From: Neurospora tetrasperma FGSC 2508
Lineage: Eukaryota; Ascomycota; Sordariomycetes; Sordariales; Sordariaceae
Assembly (NCBI RefSeq): GCF_000213175.1
Contig: NW_009799102.1
Location: 1,404,534 to 1,468,533, forward strand
DNA: 64,000 bases
Direction: 5' to 3'
Part shown: piece by piece, positions 49,369 to 61,249 of the stretch
Layout: every line of letters begins with the position of its first letter
How positions within the stretch are numbered: position 1 is the first letter of the stretch
Position numbers and translations under genes: made by a program
The notes under the pieces: generated by a model
The model's input: only the letters and a program-made list of their open reading frames with translations
Told to the model about the DNA's origin: nothing
Databases searched by the model: none

Positions 49369-50935
49369 GGTTGTGATGATGGTGATGCAGCAGAGTAGTC
49401 AGGTCAGAAGTGGCGAGAACTAGAGGTAAGTAGTTCGGAACCTCGGGGCTCTTCGGTTGACAGGATCAGATATGGGCTCTATGAGAGGAAGGAAAGAGGA
49501 CGAAGAGGTGAATGAACGGAAGGGGATTCAAGACGGGATTCAGGATCTATTGGGATTCGGGTAATGTCTTCTTCTTCTACTCTTTGTCTCGCCGCATAGC
49601 TGGTCCAAAACTGACTCCGGCCGGACATGCAGAGGTTGAGGTATTTGGTACCTGATCATGCTGTGGCTTCGTCCGATCTTGAGTCTCCATTAGCTGATGA
49701 TCACGCGTTCTGCCCTCATTAATACACGCAAAACGTCGGTTGGGGTTGATGGCGATCTACAGGTACTGGGTACCTTGAGGGCCCTGAGACGTAGAGATAC
49801 CTGTGCTGTCCCAATTGGGAAAAGTGTGGGGTTGAGTCTCCAGCAGCTCAAGCACGCAATGCGGGGCAACTAGGCCGATCAACGGCCTACATGAACTTCT
49901 GACCCAGCTCCCCAGGTACCTGTATTTTGAAAATAACAGTTTTGTCCGTGATTTGTTTTGCTGTCCTGGGTTCAGGAAGAGGTGGAAATATCATGTGATG
50001 TTAAGAAGTGATGCTGAGGTTTGTAGGTGGAAAGTTTTACCCCTCCCTGAGCTGTGTCAAAGTCCTATCCTATCCTACCTCGCCTGCTACTAGGAGGTGG
50101 AGGGCAATAACTTCAACCCAGACAACGCTCAGCTGAGACCTGTTCGTCATCTATGGCTTTTATCACGGCAACAAACCTAAACCACGGCTGGATTGAAGAG
50201 TGTCGATCACTTTTGTACCTCTATCCTAACCGTTGAGGGTTTACCTTATCCTCTGACAGACCTCTGCTAATGTCGTCAAACAAGAACAGACAAACGACAG
50301 GAAGCAAGCCCACATCGTTCCCATTGAGATATCACAAAGAAGGGTAAATGTAAATTCCTGACGAGAATACATACTCGTGCGCTTTGCTTCCAGTACGCCG
50401 GTTCTGCGTCCGATCTCGCATGTGGTCATGATGAAGAACTATTTACTGAAAGATCAACGGCACGTATAACTTTCAGGTTTGGAAATGCTCTATAGTTTGT
50501 GGGCTGGAATAGTTACCAGAAGTACACTTATTCAGAATTTTGTTGCTATCAGAACATCTACTCTGTCGACCAACGACCGCTGTGTTTTAAAGTGCTACCA
50601 AACGCTAGTGCCTTGAGCCTCACCCCTGCTCCCATATTAACCCAGCGCAACAACCGCGCCCGGGTTTCCTGATGTGAATAATACATGAAATGGTTCAGTC
50701 CAGCTGAAGAAACCTCGCTCGTGATAGCGTGACCTCATGACTTCCTTATTAACCCTACCTGCCCGGGCACGGCCTTAGACGGGAACGAGGCTTTCTTTCG
50801 CCCCTCTCCGATCCCAAGCACCAACGACCTTCTTCGTTACCATCTCCATGGAGGGTGTAGCTCTATGTCGTCTTGTCTGTTTCTTCAACTCCTCCTTCTT
50901 ATGCTCATGCAACTTAGCCACAACCACCAACGTCT
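49369..50935. other. Intergenic region: promoter of the sulfhydrylase gene
   Basis: About 1.57 kb without a supported gene. It holds a GCN4/CPC1-type hexamer TGACTC at 49612-49617 and several GGTACCT-like motifs. The right end is the 3' side of the MARVEL-like gene. Confidence 0.55.
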
Positions 50936-51616
50936 TCAAGCCAGCGACACCTGGGAATACCCCCCCTCCTTCTTCGTCATCATGGCCGTTGGCAGCGGCA
51001 TAGGGTGCTTGGCTGACATCCCCACCATCGACCCCCTGGAAGGAGACCGATGATGACTTCCACTTCCGCTCCGTCTGTGCCTCAGGAAACCGACGTGGTT
51101 TCTGAACCCCTCGAAGCCCCCCGACCTGATGGCGTCCCTGGCTAGCAGGGCCACGGTGACGATCCAGCTGACGAATAAGCAAGCACCTATCCCGACGTCC
51201 GCTCTTGCAGCGCCGCAAACACTACCGCGGCAGAAGAGAAGCTTGCTGAGGAAAACGGAAAGGGAGGCGAAGCCGGCCAACCAAAATAACAGATTGGTGA
51301 TCTCGAGCGAGAGAACGGCGTAGGGATTAGCGGTCTTGGGGAAGAGCTTGCTAACGAGGCCGAGGTAGAGAACCGAGAGCAGGGAGTAGACGCCGCAGAA
51401 GAGGAGGAAACTGATTGGCGAGGGGGGGAGGTAGGCTGTGTTTGTGTTGTACCAATGTGCGACTGGAGAAAGGAAGTACTTGTTAGCTTTGACTCTTGGT
51501 TGCTTTTCCATCCGTTGATTGATGATGCTGAACTTACCGAAGCCTGAAAGGCCTATGATGACTATAGAGAAGGTTGCCTGAAAGACTCTGATAGGAAGAA
51601 GGATGCTGAAGCCCAT
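50936..51616 (-). CDS. MARVEL-domain-like four-span membrane protein
   Basis: Exons 51616-51538 and 51462-50936 give 201 residues; the 75-nt intron has GTAAGT, an AGCTAACAAG branch and a CCAG acceptor. It starts MGFSILLPIRVFQATFSIVI. Four hydrophobic stretches follow: residues about 5-27, 38-66 (PISFLLFCGVYSLLSVLYLG), 75-100 and 115-140, with the AHWYNTN loop after the first, as in fungal MARVEL proteins of the plasma membrane. The tail is cytosolic, with His/Arg/Ser-rich sequence (GFLRHRRSGSGSHHRSPSRG). The substrate or role is unknown; the Nce102-type MARVEL proteins organise membrane domains. The intron is a multiple of three and free of in-frame stops, so an unspliced 226-residue product is possible. 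Confidence 0.85.
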   Translation of the reverse strand: MGFSILLPIRVFQATFSIVIIGLSGFGKFSIINQRMEKQPRVKANKYFLSPVAHWYNTNTAYLPPSPISFLLFCGVYSLLSVLYLGLVSKLFPKTANPYAVLSLEITNLLFWLAGFASLSVFLSKLLFCRGSVCGAARADVGIGACLFVSWIVTVALLARDAIRSGGFEGFRNHVGFLRHRRSGSGSHHRSPSRGSMVGMSAKHPMPLPTAMMTKKEGGYSQVSLA

Positions 51617-54295
51617 TATGAGATGTTTTGTTTTCTCTTCCCTTTCCTTTTCTTTTTTCTGGCTTTCTGATACTGACTCGCGGGGTAGACGTGGTGATGG
51701 AGGTCAAGAAAATGCACCGGGCAAAATGAAGTTATATTAAAGAAAGAGAAAAGCTCCAGGCAAAGGGTATCACAAATAGAGAAGATCAGACCTGCTGTGA
51801 AGAATGAGGCAGAAGAGAGATAGAAAGGGATAAATAAACAGAGAGAAAGGTTACAGACCAACACAAGGGCAAGAAAAGAAGCTTTTGGAGCCCATTCAGC
51901 TCAAGATCGCTTATCGAGGCCCAGGCTGTTCTTTTCCCCCTACGCCGTTCCAACAACGAGATCTTCTGGATCATTGCCCAGTTACCGCCCGGCTGAACCG
52001 ATCTTGAAATCTCGAATACTACCTGACCAAACTTCGGTCACATATAAATGAAGCCATCATGAAACATGGTTCCTACACTACACTACACCTACAGGCAGGT
52101 TGCACACGGGGTGAGCTCCGTGTCGTAGCGCTGAGGTCGCGCCCAGGAGGCCCTGAGCCAATGGCAACACCCTGTAAGGCCCCTGAACATCCAAAAGGGG
52201 AAGGGGAATAGAGTCCTTCACATACCGCTATGTAGTATGATCGCCATTGCCAAGGCAACAAGAGACATAGGCCCGGCTTAGTCCTCGAAGCTCACTTTAT
52301 CCTCCTTTCCCCCCCTTTCTTTATTGACTTCTGGAAAGTCGCTTGCGGCAATGCTTGCTCAGTTGCGACTTGGCAGGACAAGAGCTTCGTTCTTTCAAGT
52401 GGACGATGATGTGTGTCAGCCATGAATCGTGTCAGAAGTGACCCTGTGACAGGAGAAGAAGAAAAAAAAAAAAAAAAAAAAAAAGGAGGTGAACCCGTCC
52501 GTGCGGGCCGCGGAACAAAGACAAATGGTTAAGAAATTCCTTTCCATGGTTGATAGAGATAAATCAATATTGCCATGACATTCTCGGATCCATGTATAAA
52601 GCGATGTGGCCGCTGTCAGACGATGGAAATTTTCCGCTTTTGTTGGAGTCGACTGAGTTGAAGCCGCCTGACAGGATGGAATTTTTATTTTTATTTTCTT
52701 TTTTGCTCGGAAGGAAGGGGGGGAAGGGGGGAGGGGAGAGACGGTGGGATCTCCATTACCATCAGCTCGGAATTTGACTGTCGAGACCACATGATAAGTC
52801 TGTCTGTCCGGCATCAGGCTTCTATATGTGCAACATGATCCCCTCTCTCTTCCTGTATTGGATGAGACGGACGAACTCACACTCCAAGCTTTTGGCAACA
52901 AGGTTCACGAATCCATCCCCACAAAATGCCAAGAGAACAGCCCCGTGTTTGATCAGGGTTCCTCCGTCAGGGAATGGAAAGATTTGGGGAAGAACCCCGC
53001 TCGACAAGAGCTTCCCCAGAACGAAATCGCTGGATTCCAACCCATGTGACAGGCCGTTAAACATGATACGGAATGGCTGTCAATGAACCGCAGAGCATCA
53101 CAGGCAGAAAGCACACAGCACAGGTTGAAAGGTTACCGTGATAAACCTGTACGTGTGATGATGATGATGATAATGATGTTGATGATGATCATAGCCGTCT
53201 GTATGCACACCGCAGGCACTTATCGGGCGGATCGGACGGGTTTGGCAGAATCCCGCGTCCCCAAGACTCATTCAGACTCCAGACGACAGACAGCGAAGCG
53301 CATGAAATGGCATTGCTGGATGGAATGGTGGATGATGATTGGCTGGAGTGCTTCCATTGCATGTCCATCGTTAACATGGAGAGGACGGCACTAAAAGGAA
53401 GCCCATTTGGCTGCCGCCACTGGTCCACCTGACCCCGGCGGGTCTAGTGAGCCTCGGCTTGTTTTTAGTGTGGAGGGTCCCCGATCGTCATGGCCAGCGG
53501 GCACTTTTCATTCATGTTTCCCACTCTTCACATCATTGGATCACCGGCATGTCTACACCACCATGGCCAGATACAGAGTACCATAGTGTACATTTGTATC
53601 TCTGTCTGTCAGTGTTTAGCTCTACTCGGAATATTCATGACAAGTATAAGAACTGACCAAGTAAGTGGTAAACAAAATAAGATCTCAAGATGGGACTGCC
53701 ACTTCTTCTCCTGGTGAGACTCTATCCAATGGATCCGTGGTTGGACATAGATCCCGATTGGACTTCGGAACGGCATGCATCATCCCTGGGCTTCCAAAAA
53801 CTCCAAAAGAGCCGCGGCACTTTTCAAAGTCGAGACGAAGTACCTTTTGCCAAAGTCTCCAGACAACCAATCCCAAGTAACCAAAAGATTGACCACGGAC
53901 CGGCCCCCAGACTAAGCATCAGACTGGATCGGACTCCGCTCTTCGTCACACTCGGCTCAGGACCACCTTGGCTCCATTGAATGTTCGAAAAGGGGAACGC
54001 CTTCCAGTTAGCCGTCCATCGTTGCTTCTTTGATGTTGCGACGTCGTTTTCCCTTGTTTCTCTAGTCCTCTTCTCTTTCTCAAGTGTTTCTCTCCAGCAG
54101 CACCATACCCTCCAACTCGAGCAAGCAACCGTGACCTTCTTTTTGCGCCCGTCAACCCCCTTTGTTACCTTTCCAAGTGTCGGTGACGGTGTTGGCGATA
54201 ACCTCAGTGTGCGCCTCTTGCGATACGTATTATTTCCTTCCTTGGCCGGCACAGTACTACTACGCGACCCAGTCCGTCCTCTTCTGTAATCAACC
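51617..54295. promoter_or_regulatory. Divergent 2.7-kb intergenic region between the MARVEL-like gene and the acyl-CoA synthetase
   Basis: No supported gene. It contains GA-rich leader-like sequence just right of 51617, a TACACTACACTACACC motif at 52073-52090, a 23-nt A tract and a GATGAT microsatellite near 53157-53190. The last few hundred bases are CT-rich, as in strong fungal promoters or leaders. Confidence 0.55.
52462..52484. repeat. Poly(A) tract of 23 A
   Basis: Uninterrupted A homopolymer on the plus strand, preceded by GAAGAAG. Read as a simple repeat. Confidence 0.95.
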
Positions 54296-56558
54296 ATGGC
54301 GCCCACACAAGATACCGCGGCTTATATCAAGTCGATTGCAGAACCGCCACCTCCCGGGACCCCCTACGCCCTGCCTGTTCCCGGAACACAGCGACCGAAC
54401 CGTACGGCAGTTTATCGTCATTGGAAGTTCGTCAACAGCCCTCTCCTCGAGACCTTCGACCCGGCTCACCAGACGGTTCACGATCTCTTTGAAGCATCAG
54501 TTGAGAAGGTGCCCAACAAAAAGTGCCTGGGATGGCGCCCATGGAACGCTGCCACCAAGACCTACGAGCCCAAGTATGTCTGGATCACTTACAGGGAGGT
54601 TGCTGAGCGGAGGAAGAACTTTGGCGCCGGCATTGTCGCCATCCACAAGTCCATCGGCTTCACCGAGGAGAAGTATGGCGTTGGTTTGTGGGCGCAGAAC
54701 CGTCCCGAGTGGCAGATCACTGGCAAGTACTTGGACACAATGCGCCGTGCACGTGGATGATGCACGAGGTATGCTAACAGCATCACAGAGCTTGCGCTCC
54801 TCTCCCAGTCCCTGTTCCCCATCTCTCTTTACGAGACTCTTGGTCCCGAGACCACCGAGTACATCATCAACCACAGTGGCCTTACTGCCATTGCATGCTC
54901 TGTGCCCCATATCCCGACCCTCCTCAAGGTCGCGCCGCGTTGCCCAACCTTGAAGCTCATTATCTCCCTGGATCCTCTGGATGCTGGTGAGCCTGCTGGC
55001 CACACTAAGCGCGAGCTGCTCAATGCCGCCGCTTCCAACGTGGGCATCAGGATCTTCTCCATCGATGAGGTTGAGGCGCTGGGTGTCAAGTCGGGCCTCT
55101 CTATGAAGCCTCCCAAGCGTGAGGATGTTCTGACCATCAACTATACCTCGGGCACCACTGGCGACCCGAAGGGTGTCCTGATCACCCATGCTCAGGGTGT
55201 GGCCGGTATTACTGCTGCCCGCTCGATGCAGAGCATCCTCTCCTCCGATATCCACATCTCCTACCTTCCCCTGGCGCACATTTACGGTCGCATGGCCGAC
55301 CAGACCGCTTTGACCGAGGGCGCTAGCATCGGTTACTTCCATGGCGACATCGCTGGCCTGGTCGAGGACATGAAGATCCTGCGCCCGACCGGCCTCATGT
55401 CCGTCCCGCGTCTGTACAACCGCATCAGCAGCGCTGTGCAGGCCGCCACCATCGACGCCGACGGCTTCAAGGGCACCCTGTCCCGCTACGTTGTGGAGGC
55501 CAAGAAGCAGAGCATGGCCCTGCCTGCCGGCAAGGCCACCAACAAGCACTTCCTGTATGACCGCATCTGGACCAAGAAGGTTCTCAAGGGCGTGGGCCTC
55601 GACCGCGCCCGCACCATGGTCAGCGGTTCCGCCCAGCTCGACCCTGACGTGCACCAGTTCCTCCGCGCCGCCTTCGGCAACGATTTCGTCCAAGGCTTCG
55701 GCATGACCGAGTCGTACGCCACGGGCACCGCCCAGGTTCCCGGCGACTTCTCCACCGGCAACATTGGCCCCCCTTGCCCCTGTGTCGAGCTCTGCATCGA
55801 GTCCGTGCCAGACTACGACTACACTATCGACGACAAGCCGCACCCCCGCGGCGAGCTGCTCATGCGCGGTCCCATCATGTTTAAGGAGTATTACAAGAAC
55901 CCGGAAGAAACCGCCAAGGTGGTTGAAGCGGACGGCTGGTTCCACACGGGTGACATCGTCGAAGTCGACAGCATGGGCCGGTTCAAGATCATCGACCGCA
56001 AGAAGAACGTGCTCAAGCTGGCGCAGGGCGAGTACATCTCGCCCGAGCGTATCGAGAACGTATACATGGCCAGCACCAACCTGATTGCCATGGCGTTTGT
56101 GCACGGCGATCCCAAGGAGTCCAGCCTGGTGGCCATCTTTGGAATCGACCCCGTCACCTTCGCGCCCTATGCCAGCAGGATACTCAAGAAGAACATTGCC
56201 CCTGAAAACCTTGAAGAGCTGAAGCAGTCCGCCAACGATCCCCGTGTCAAGACGGCTTTCCTCAAACTGCTGGATGGCATTGGCAAGAACCACAAGTTCA
56301 ACAGCTACGAGAAGGTCAAGAATGTTTATTTGGATATTGAGCCGTTTACGATTGAGAATGAGCTTTTGACGCCAACGTAAGTCCTGATTCTGGTCATCCT
56401 ACTACAACAACATGCGTGAAGAACTCGGGCAGGATACTAACATGCACAAACACAGTCTCAAACTCAAGCGTCCTCAGGCCGCCAGGAAGTTCAGGGCCGA
56501 AATCGACCGCATGTACGAGGAGATCAACGCTGCTGCGCAGAACAAGGCCAAGCTATAG
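54296..56558 (+). CDS. Long-chain fatty acid-CoA ligase (Faa/ACSL type)
   Basis: Activates long-chain fatty acids to acyl-CoA with ATP. Three exons (54296-54722, 54789-56376, 56456-56558) give 705 residues. The first intron (66 nt) has a GC donor, GCAAGT, with a GCTAACAG branch and CACAG acceptor; only this donor keeps the frame into ELALLSQSLFPISLYETLGP. The second intron is a normal 79-nt GT-AG. The AMP-binding motif YTSGTTGDPKG lies at about residue 260, YLPLAHIYGRM follows, then GFGMTESYATGTAQVPGD (about 446), DGWFHTGDIVEVD and the fatty-acid-binding signature RFKIIDRKKNVLKLAQGEYI. The C-terminus ends NKAKL, which fits a weak peroxisomal targeting-like tripeptide AKL/SKL only by degree. 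Codon use is strongly biased to C/G in third positions, implying high expression. Confidence 0.96.
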
Positions 56559-57221
56559 AAAGGGAGTTGGGAAGGCCAAGGATGTGCTGTCGTTGTCATC
56601 ATCAGCGTTGTTGGAGTTTTGTGTGCATGAATCTACCTGCCTTTTGATCTGAGCTGGACACTTATCGTTTGCACTTTGCTTGTTGGTGTTGGTGCTGATG
56701 CTGGTTCTGGTGCTTAGCTGAGGTGCTGTTTTGATATCTTGACATGTCGTTGACTCTCATCCCTTTTGTGTATGAATTATAAACTACTATGGTTGGTTCA
56801 ATCATAGCCATTCGATGATGCTTTATGTCGGCTCCATTATGATACTACTACTAGGTATTTGTTGCCCTTCGTGGTGGTAGGCTCTCTACCTAGGTAGTGT
56901 AGAAATGTCCCAGAGCGTGTCACTCGCAGCGCCAATCAAAACCCCTGCACGGTCCCTTCAGAGCCGCACCCGTTACGCCATTTCGTCACAGCTACTTGTA
57001 CCTCTAAGAGCTTCCCCCAAGCCCAAAACTCCACCCAAACGTCGCTTTTGTGCATCCCCGACCGCGACCTCTACCATACAACCTACGTCAAGCATCCGGC
57101 GCGCATCACCACTTTTCCTCCATCTTGTCGTGATCGCACTCATTGTCGTCTTGATTCTCTCGAGTATGCAGAGCGGGTAAACAACCAAATTCGACAACTC
57201 GATAATCGGCCCAACTCCAAC
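56559..57221. other. Intergenic region between the acyl-CoA synthetase and emc7
   Basis: About 660 bp: 3' UTR of the synthetase gene, then promoter and leader of emc7. A frame open through the leader from 57048 is not needed for the product. No other element was seen. Confidence 0.55.
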
Positions 57222-58171
57222 ATGCAACTCGTCACCATCACCCTCGCCTTCCTGGGCTCGGCCTCGACCGCCCTAGCAGCGCTCGCTCAACACCTCCCGC
57301 AGACCTCAATAACCATTTCCCTCCCATCCGCCCCTCCTGGTGATGTCAGTGGCAAGCTTTTCGTCTTCCCTCCCTCAACGCATGGCACGCTCTCGACCTT
57401 TGGACAGACCAAGTCAGCCCCCCTCAGCGTTGCCAACACGCTTGTTTTCAGGAACGTCACGCAGGGCTCGTACTTGCTGGACATCCACTGCGCGACGCAC
57501 GCGTTTGCTCCGCTGCGGGTGGACGTGGCGCCCACCCTGGACGGCGTGCTCGAGGAAGGGGACGGACACGGCAACGTCAAGCTGGAGGTGAAGGCGTGGC
57601 AGACGTATCGGGGTAACGATTGGGATAACAAGGGAGAGGAGGCGCCGAGGCAGACGCTGAAAAACGGGAGGGATGGAGGTGTGGTGTTTGGGGCGAAGGT
57701 GTTGGGAGAAAAGGGGTATTTCATGGAGAGGAGTAAATGTGAGTGTTGCAACGGGGGAGCCGTACTTCATGATGGTGATTGACATACTAACCGCATTGAA
57801 CTCTATAGTCTCCATTCTTTCGATCCTCCGCAACCCCATGATTCTTCTCGGTTTGGTCAGCATGGTCATCTTCCTTGGCATGCCGAAGCTGGTTGAGAAC
57901 AGTACGTGTGCTTCTTCTTTCCCGCCTCTCCAAGTAATTGCTGCTAACAGTACCCTCAGTGGACCCCGAAATGCGCGCTGAATGGGAGGAGAATCAGAAG
58001 AAGAACCCCATGAACGCTCTCATGGGCGGCGGTGGCGCTCCGGCGGCGCCGAACTTTGATATGGCTGCTTTCCTTGCCGGTACCAGCGCCAAGAAGGAGG
58101 AGTCGTCTGGTGATGCAGCGGCGAGCACTGGCGGCGGCGCCCAGCAAGGGGGCAAGAAGAGGAGGGGTTGA
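57222..58171 (+). CDS. emc7: ER membrane protein complex subunit 7
   Basis: Subunit of the EMC insertase, which places transmembrane helices into the ER membrane (family knowledge). Three exons (57222-57738, 57809-57901, 57960-58171) give 273 residues; introns of 70 and 58 nt are GT-AG. It starts MQLVTITLAFLGSASTALAA, a cleavable signal peptide, which is why this ATG was chosen over the upstream in-frame one. A beta-sandwich luminal domain follows (about 28-160, with TQGSYLLDIHCATHAFAPLR and the EVKAWQTYRGN end). One transmembrane helix (about 180-200, MILLGLVSMVIFLGM) comes next, with the MPKLVENMDPEMRAEW motif just behind it, typical of EMC7. The short cytosolic tail is Gly/Ala-rich and ends in a basic KKRRG. 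Confidence 0.93.
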
Positions 58172-59000
58172 AACTACAATACTCGCGGGAATCAAATTTG
58201 CATTGTTTGTATACCAAACTACCATTATGGCTTGAAAATGCTATATAAATTTTAGATGTCAAAATACATACAGATTCTATCTATTATTATGAATGAACTT
58301 GCTTACTACCCAAAAGGAATAATAAAAAGAAAGACTACAATTGCTACCTACCTTTGGTGCAATCTACCCTAGATTGTTCCACGTTTGTCTCTACTAGCGG
58401 GGTAGTTTTTAGCCCTTTACCTGACTTTGATATCGACGGCCATCTTCTCAATCCTTCCAATCGAGCTTTACGAACCGCCGTAGATTGTCCTAGACAGGGC
58501 CCGTCCACCCGCGCGGAAGGGGGTGCACGAATTGAACCGCGCTGCATGTCGTCTCCAGGCCGTCGATACTATCGCATGTGAACCCGTGACTCCGCGTCTC
58601 CAAGCTCCATAACGGGACATCAAGGTTCGCACACACAGTCGTCTGCCTTGTCATCTTGAATGTCAGCACGCCTTTGAGAACTTCAGTCTTCTTGGTGTCT
58701 TTTTTCATTCTCCATGAATTAAATTGGACACTTGATCGCGATTGCAGTTGTGATTGCTTAACTTGGCGGGCTGTTGGACATGTCATTACTGTATCAGACG
58801 GGAATCGTTTGCTTTAACCTTCTGTTCCGCAGGTCAAGATTGCGAATTGCTAGTTAAGACAGCACTCGAGGTATAAGATTTGTTCATAGCAGGCTGTACC
58901 GTAGGAAGCAAGATGTAATGTTTGAGCTCAGTGTCAAAATATGGAGTATTAGTACAAGCAATTATGTTGATACTTTATAGATATATAATTAGTTAATAAC
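58172..59000. other. Transition from euchromatin to RIP-altered DNA, no supported gene
   Basis: The first ~600 bp have ordinary composition and include the emc7 3' region (AATAAA near 58320). A/T content rises from about 58,900. No tRNA could be folded, although a GGTTCAATT-like piece is present on the minus strand near 58530. Confidence 0.5.
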
Positions 59001-59339
59001 TGTTACGCGAAGATGTGCTTCACAAGTAATGACAACAGAGAATGATAGAGTGGGCAACTGGTTGCTAGATAGAGCAATAGTACGTAACGATTGACGATAG
59101 TCTTATTAAAGGAAATTGAAGACAAGAGCTATCGCGAGCCTTAACCTGGGACCTCGTATACGACTTTACTGAGTATAAGTAAGATAGACGTTAAGTTAGT
59201 ATAATATTAATTAATAATCTATTAACTTTAATAGAGGTTGATAGGACAAATATTCTTATATAATAGACTATATACTCTAATAAGTAATTACTATAATAAG
59301 ATAGAGTATTTAGGTATTTACTAAAAATGCCCTATAATA
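59001..59339 (-). mobile_element. Probable 3' LTR of a minus-strand retrotransposon (339 bp)
   Basis: On the minus strand the block opens TATTATAGGGC and ends CGCGTAACA. The ends pair as TGTTA...TAATA on the plus strand, that is, TG...CA with one CpA-to-TpA change as RIP makes. Directly outside the inner end, the minus strand carries AAAAGGGAGA, an ideal polypurine tract abutting a 3' LTR. The body would extend rightward from 59340. No protein fossil was securely assigned, so Copia-like is a guess from LTR length and ends. Confidence 0.45.
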
Positions 59340-60600
59340 TCTCCCTTTTAATAAAAGGAGAAGAGTATTCACTATCTACGTAATATTATTAAATTTAATT
59401 ATATATATGAAAGATCCTACTATCTATTAGAACCTTTATTTAATAATCTATATTTAAATTAATTACTAATTGTATAAAGTGTACGACCCTCCGAATAAAA
59501 TATTTAATTCGATAATTTAATAATAATCCTTTAGTAATTATAATTATAACGTACTAAACGCTCGTTAAACTCTTCGTTATCTATCTCCTTATTCTTATTT
59601 ATATAATATATATTTTAATAAAAATATTTATATTCTAATAAAGAATCCTACTACTCCTAGGTATTAGGGAGGTAATTGTAGCGAAGGGAGCGGGTAGTAG
59701 GTAAAGAACCGAAGCGAAAATCCGAATAGGCTGTTATAGAATAGAATTTATTAAATAAACTAGTTAAACTGAGTATATATAGTAGTGAAAGATTACCGGA
59801 GCGAATACTATAAGGAATAGTAATACTAGGGATAGTATTAAGTATACGGTTCCTACTAGTAAACGAAGTCGGAGGGAAATATTTAATACAAAGTTCTTAT
59901 ATTTCTTTAAATTTAATATAGAGAATTATTAATTGTATTTATATTTTCTATATAATTTAATTCTAATACTTATTCAACGCCTTTAGTACTATAAATTATA
60001 TATTAGAGGTATATTTTAATATATTTTTAATCTCTTTACAAGAAATAAAGTTAATAGGTATAATAAATTCTTTACTAATTTTAGTAATATAGTCGACTAT
60101 TTTCTTAATTATTAGAAGTTTATTTAAAGCTAATTTAATTAGCGCTATTTAAATATAATAAAGGTAGTTTAATCTTCCTAATAAACTGCTAATTTATTCG
60201 GGGAGGCTAATATTATAATTAGAATATTAAATAGTTAGTAAGGTCGCGTTTAAGGGGATACGGTCGGTAAAATCAATATTTCCCTAACTTCTTTTATTAA
60301 AGGCTAAATTAAAAGTAATTTTAGTATTACGAATAAATTTACTCTATAAAAAAGAGTAAGAATTAGTAAATTAATACTTATACTTTTTTTTATTCTCTAT
60401 ATGCGCCTTAATAACTTTTTTAATTTTATTATACAATTCTTTATTAATTTTAATACTAAAATTAATATAATTTTAGTTATAATTAGCGAGAGTATTAGCG
60501 AAGATCGGATATACTTTTCCTTTATTACTACTCTCGCTAGTAGTAACTAAATATAATTATATAACCTAAATTAGAATTTTATATACCTTTTTCGGGGTTA
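59340..60600. other. RIP-altered AT-rich DNA, possible body of the minus-strand element
   Basis: Very low in CpA/TpG, with TAA/TAG in every frame. Some minus-strand frames have long stretches interrupted only by TAA/TAG, consistent with decayed coding sequence, but I could not recognise a domain. It is cut off at 60601 by the LTR of the plus-strand element. Confidence 0.5.
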
Positions 60601-61192
60601 TGTAACGAACGGCAGTCTAATCTGCCTAAATGAGATAGCTGAAGGTAAGAACTATTAGAGTCGTTCGGTAAAGAACCAACAAGCCGTCGAGGACGTCGGC
60701 TAGGGAGGGGAAGTATCGTATTACAAACTTAAAGCAAGCATACGGGCTAACCAGACCATTAGTAGCATAAGCAACCCAAAAAGGCTAACTCGTATAACTA
60801 TAGGCCAGGGCAGGGTCAAAAAAGGTATTAGAAATAGGGCTTACACTAGTAAGCCAATTCCGGGCTTACACTAGTAAACTAATTCCGGGCTTATACTAGT
60901 AAGCTAATTCCGGACTTACGATAGTAAACCAACGCTAGGCTTATAGAGTAAATTAGTATTATAATAATATAAGTAAACTAGCTATAGAATAAATAATACG
61001 GGAAGTATAAAAGGACGATTAGAGAATTTAGATTATTAAATAATTCGACAATAATCAATATAACTTAATTATTATTATTAAAACTAATATTATAAATATA
61101 CTTATTATAAACCCTTTAGCTTTATTAAACAATTTTAATAGTTTTTACTTTTAACTATCTTATTTAAACAAATTAAACTACCGTTCGTTATA
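60601..61192 (+). repeat. 5' LTR of the Gypsy-type element (592 bp)
   Basis: Begins TGTAACGAACGG and ends CCGTTCGTTATA. These are 12-bp terminal inverted repeats with one mismatch, itself a CpA-to-TpA change from the expected CA end. The 5' half keeps a near-normal share of CpA, the 3' half much less. A 25-bp tandem array lies within it. Confidence 0.8.
60837..60961 (+). repeat. Five tandem copies of a 25-bp unit inside the LTR
   Basis: Units start at 60837, 60862, 60887, 60912 and 60937, all with the core GGGCTTACACTAGTAA followed by a CCAATTCC-like end. The first three are nearly identical and the last two are more decayed. Such arrays in LTRs often lie in U3 and may once have acted in transcription (inference). 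Confidence 0.85.
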
Positions 61193-61249
61193 CGTTAATT
61201 ATTCCCTTTAACCTATTTCGGATAATAATTGAAAGTACTTCTTCGCTTT

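Noticed and set aside
54497-56293. 598-codon open frame on the minus strand opposite the acyl-CoA synthetase
   Set aside because: It is a shadow of the strong third-position C/G bias of the sense gene; it is low in variety (Val/Gly/Leu/His/Asp-rich) and has no domain.
58480-58620. tRNA-like T-arm piece on the minus strand
   Set aside because: The stem next to the TTCAATT loop does not pair at the second position, and no acceptor or anticodon arm could be assembled.
58772-58793. CATTACTGTA, similar to the end of the MITE
   Set aside because: No partner inverted repeat was found nearby, and the similarity is about ten bases.
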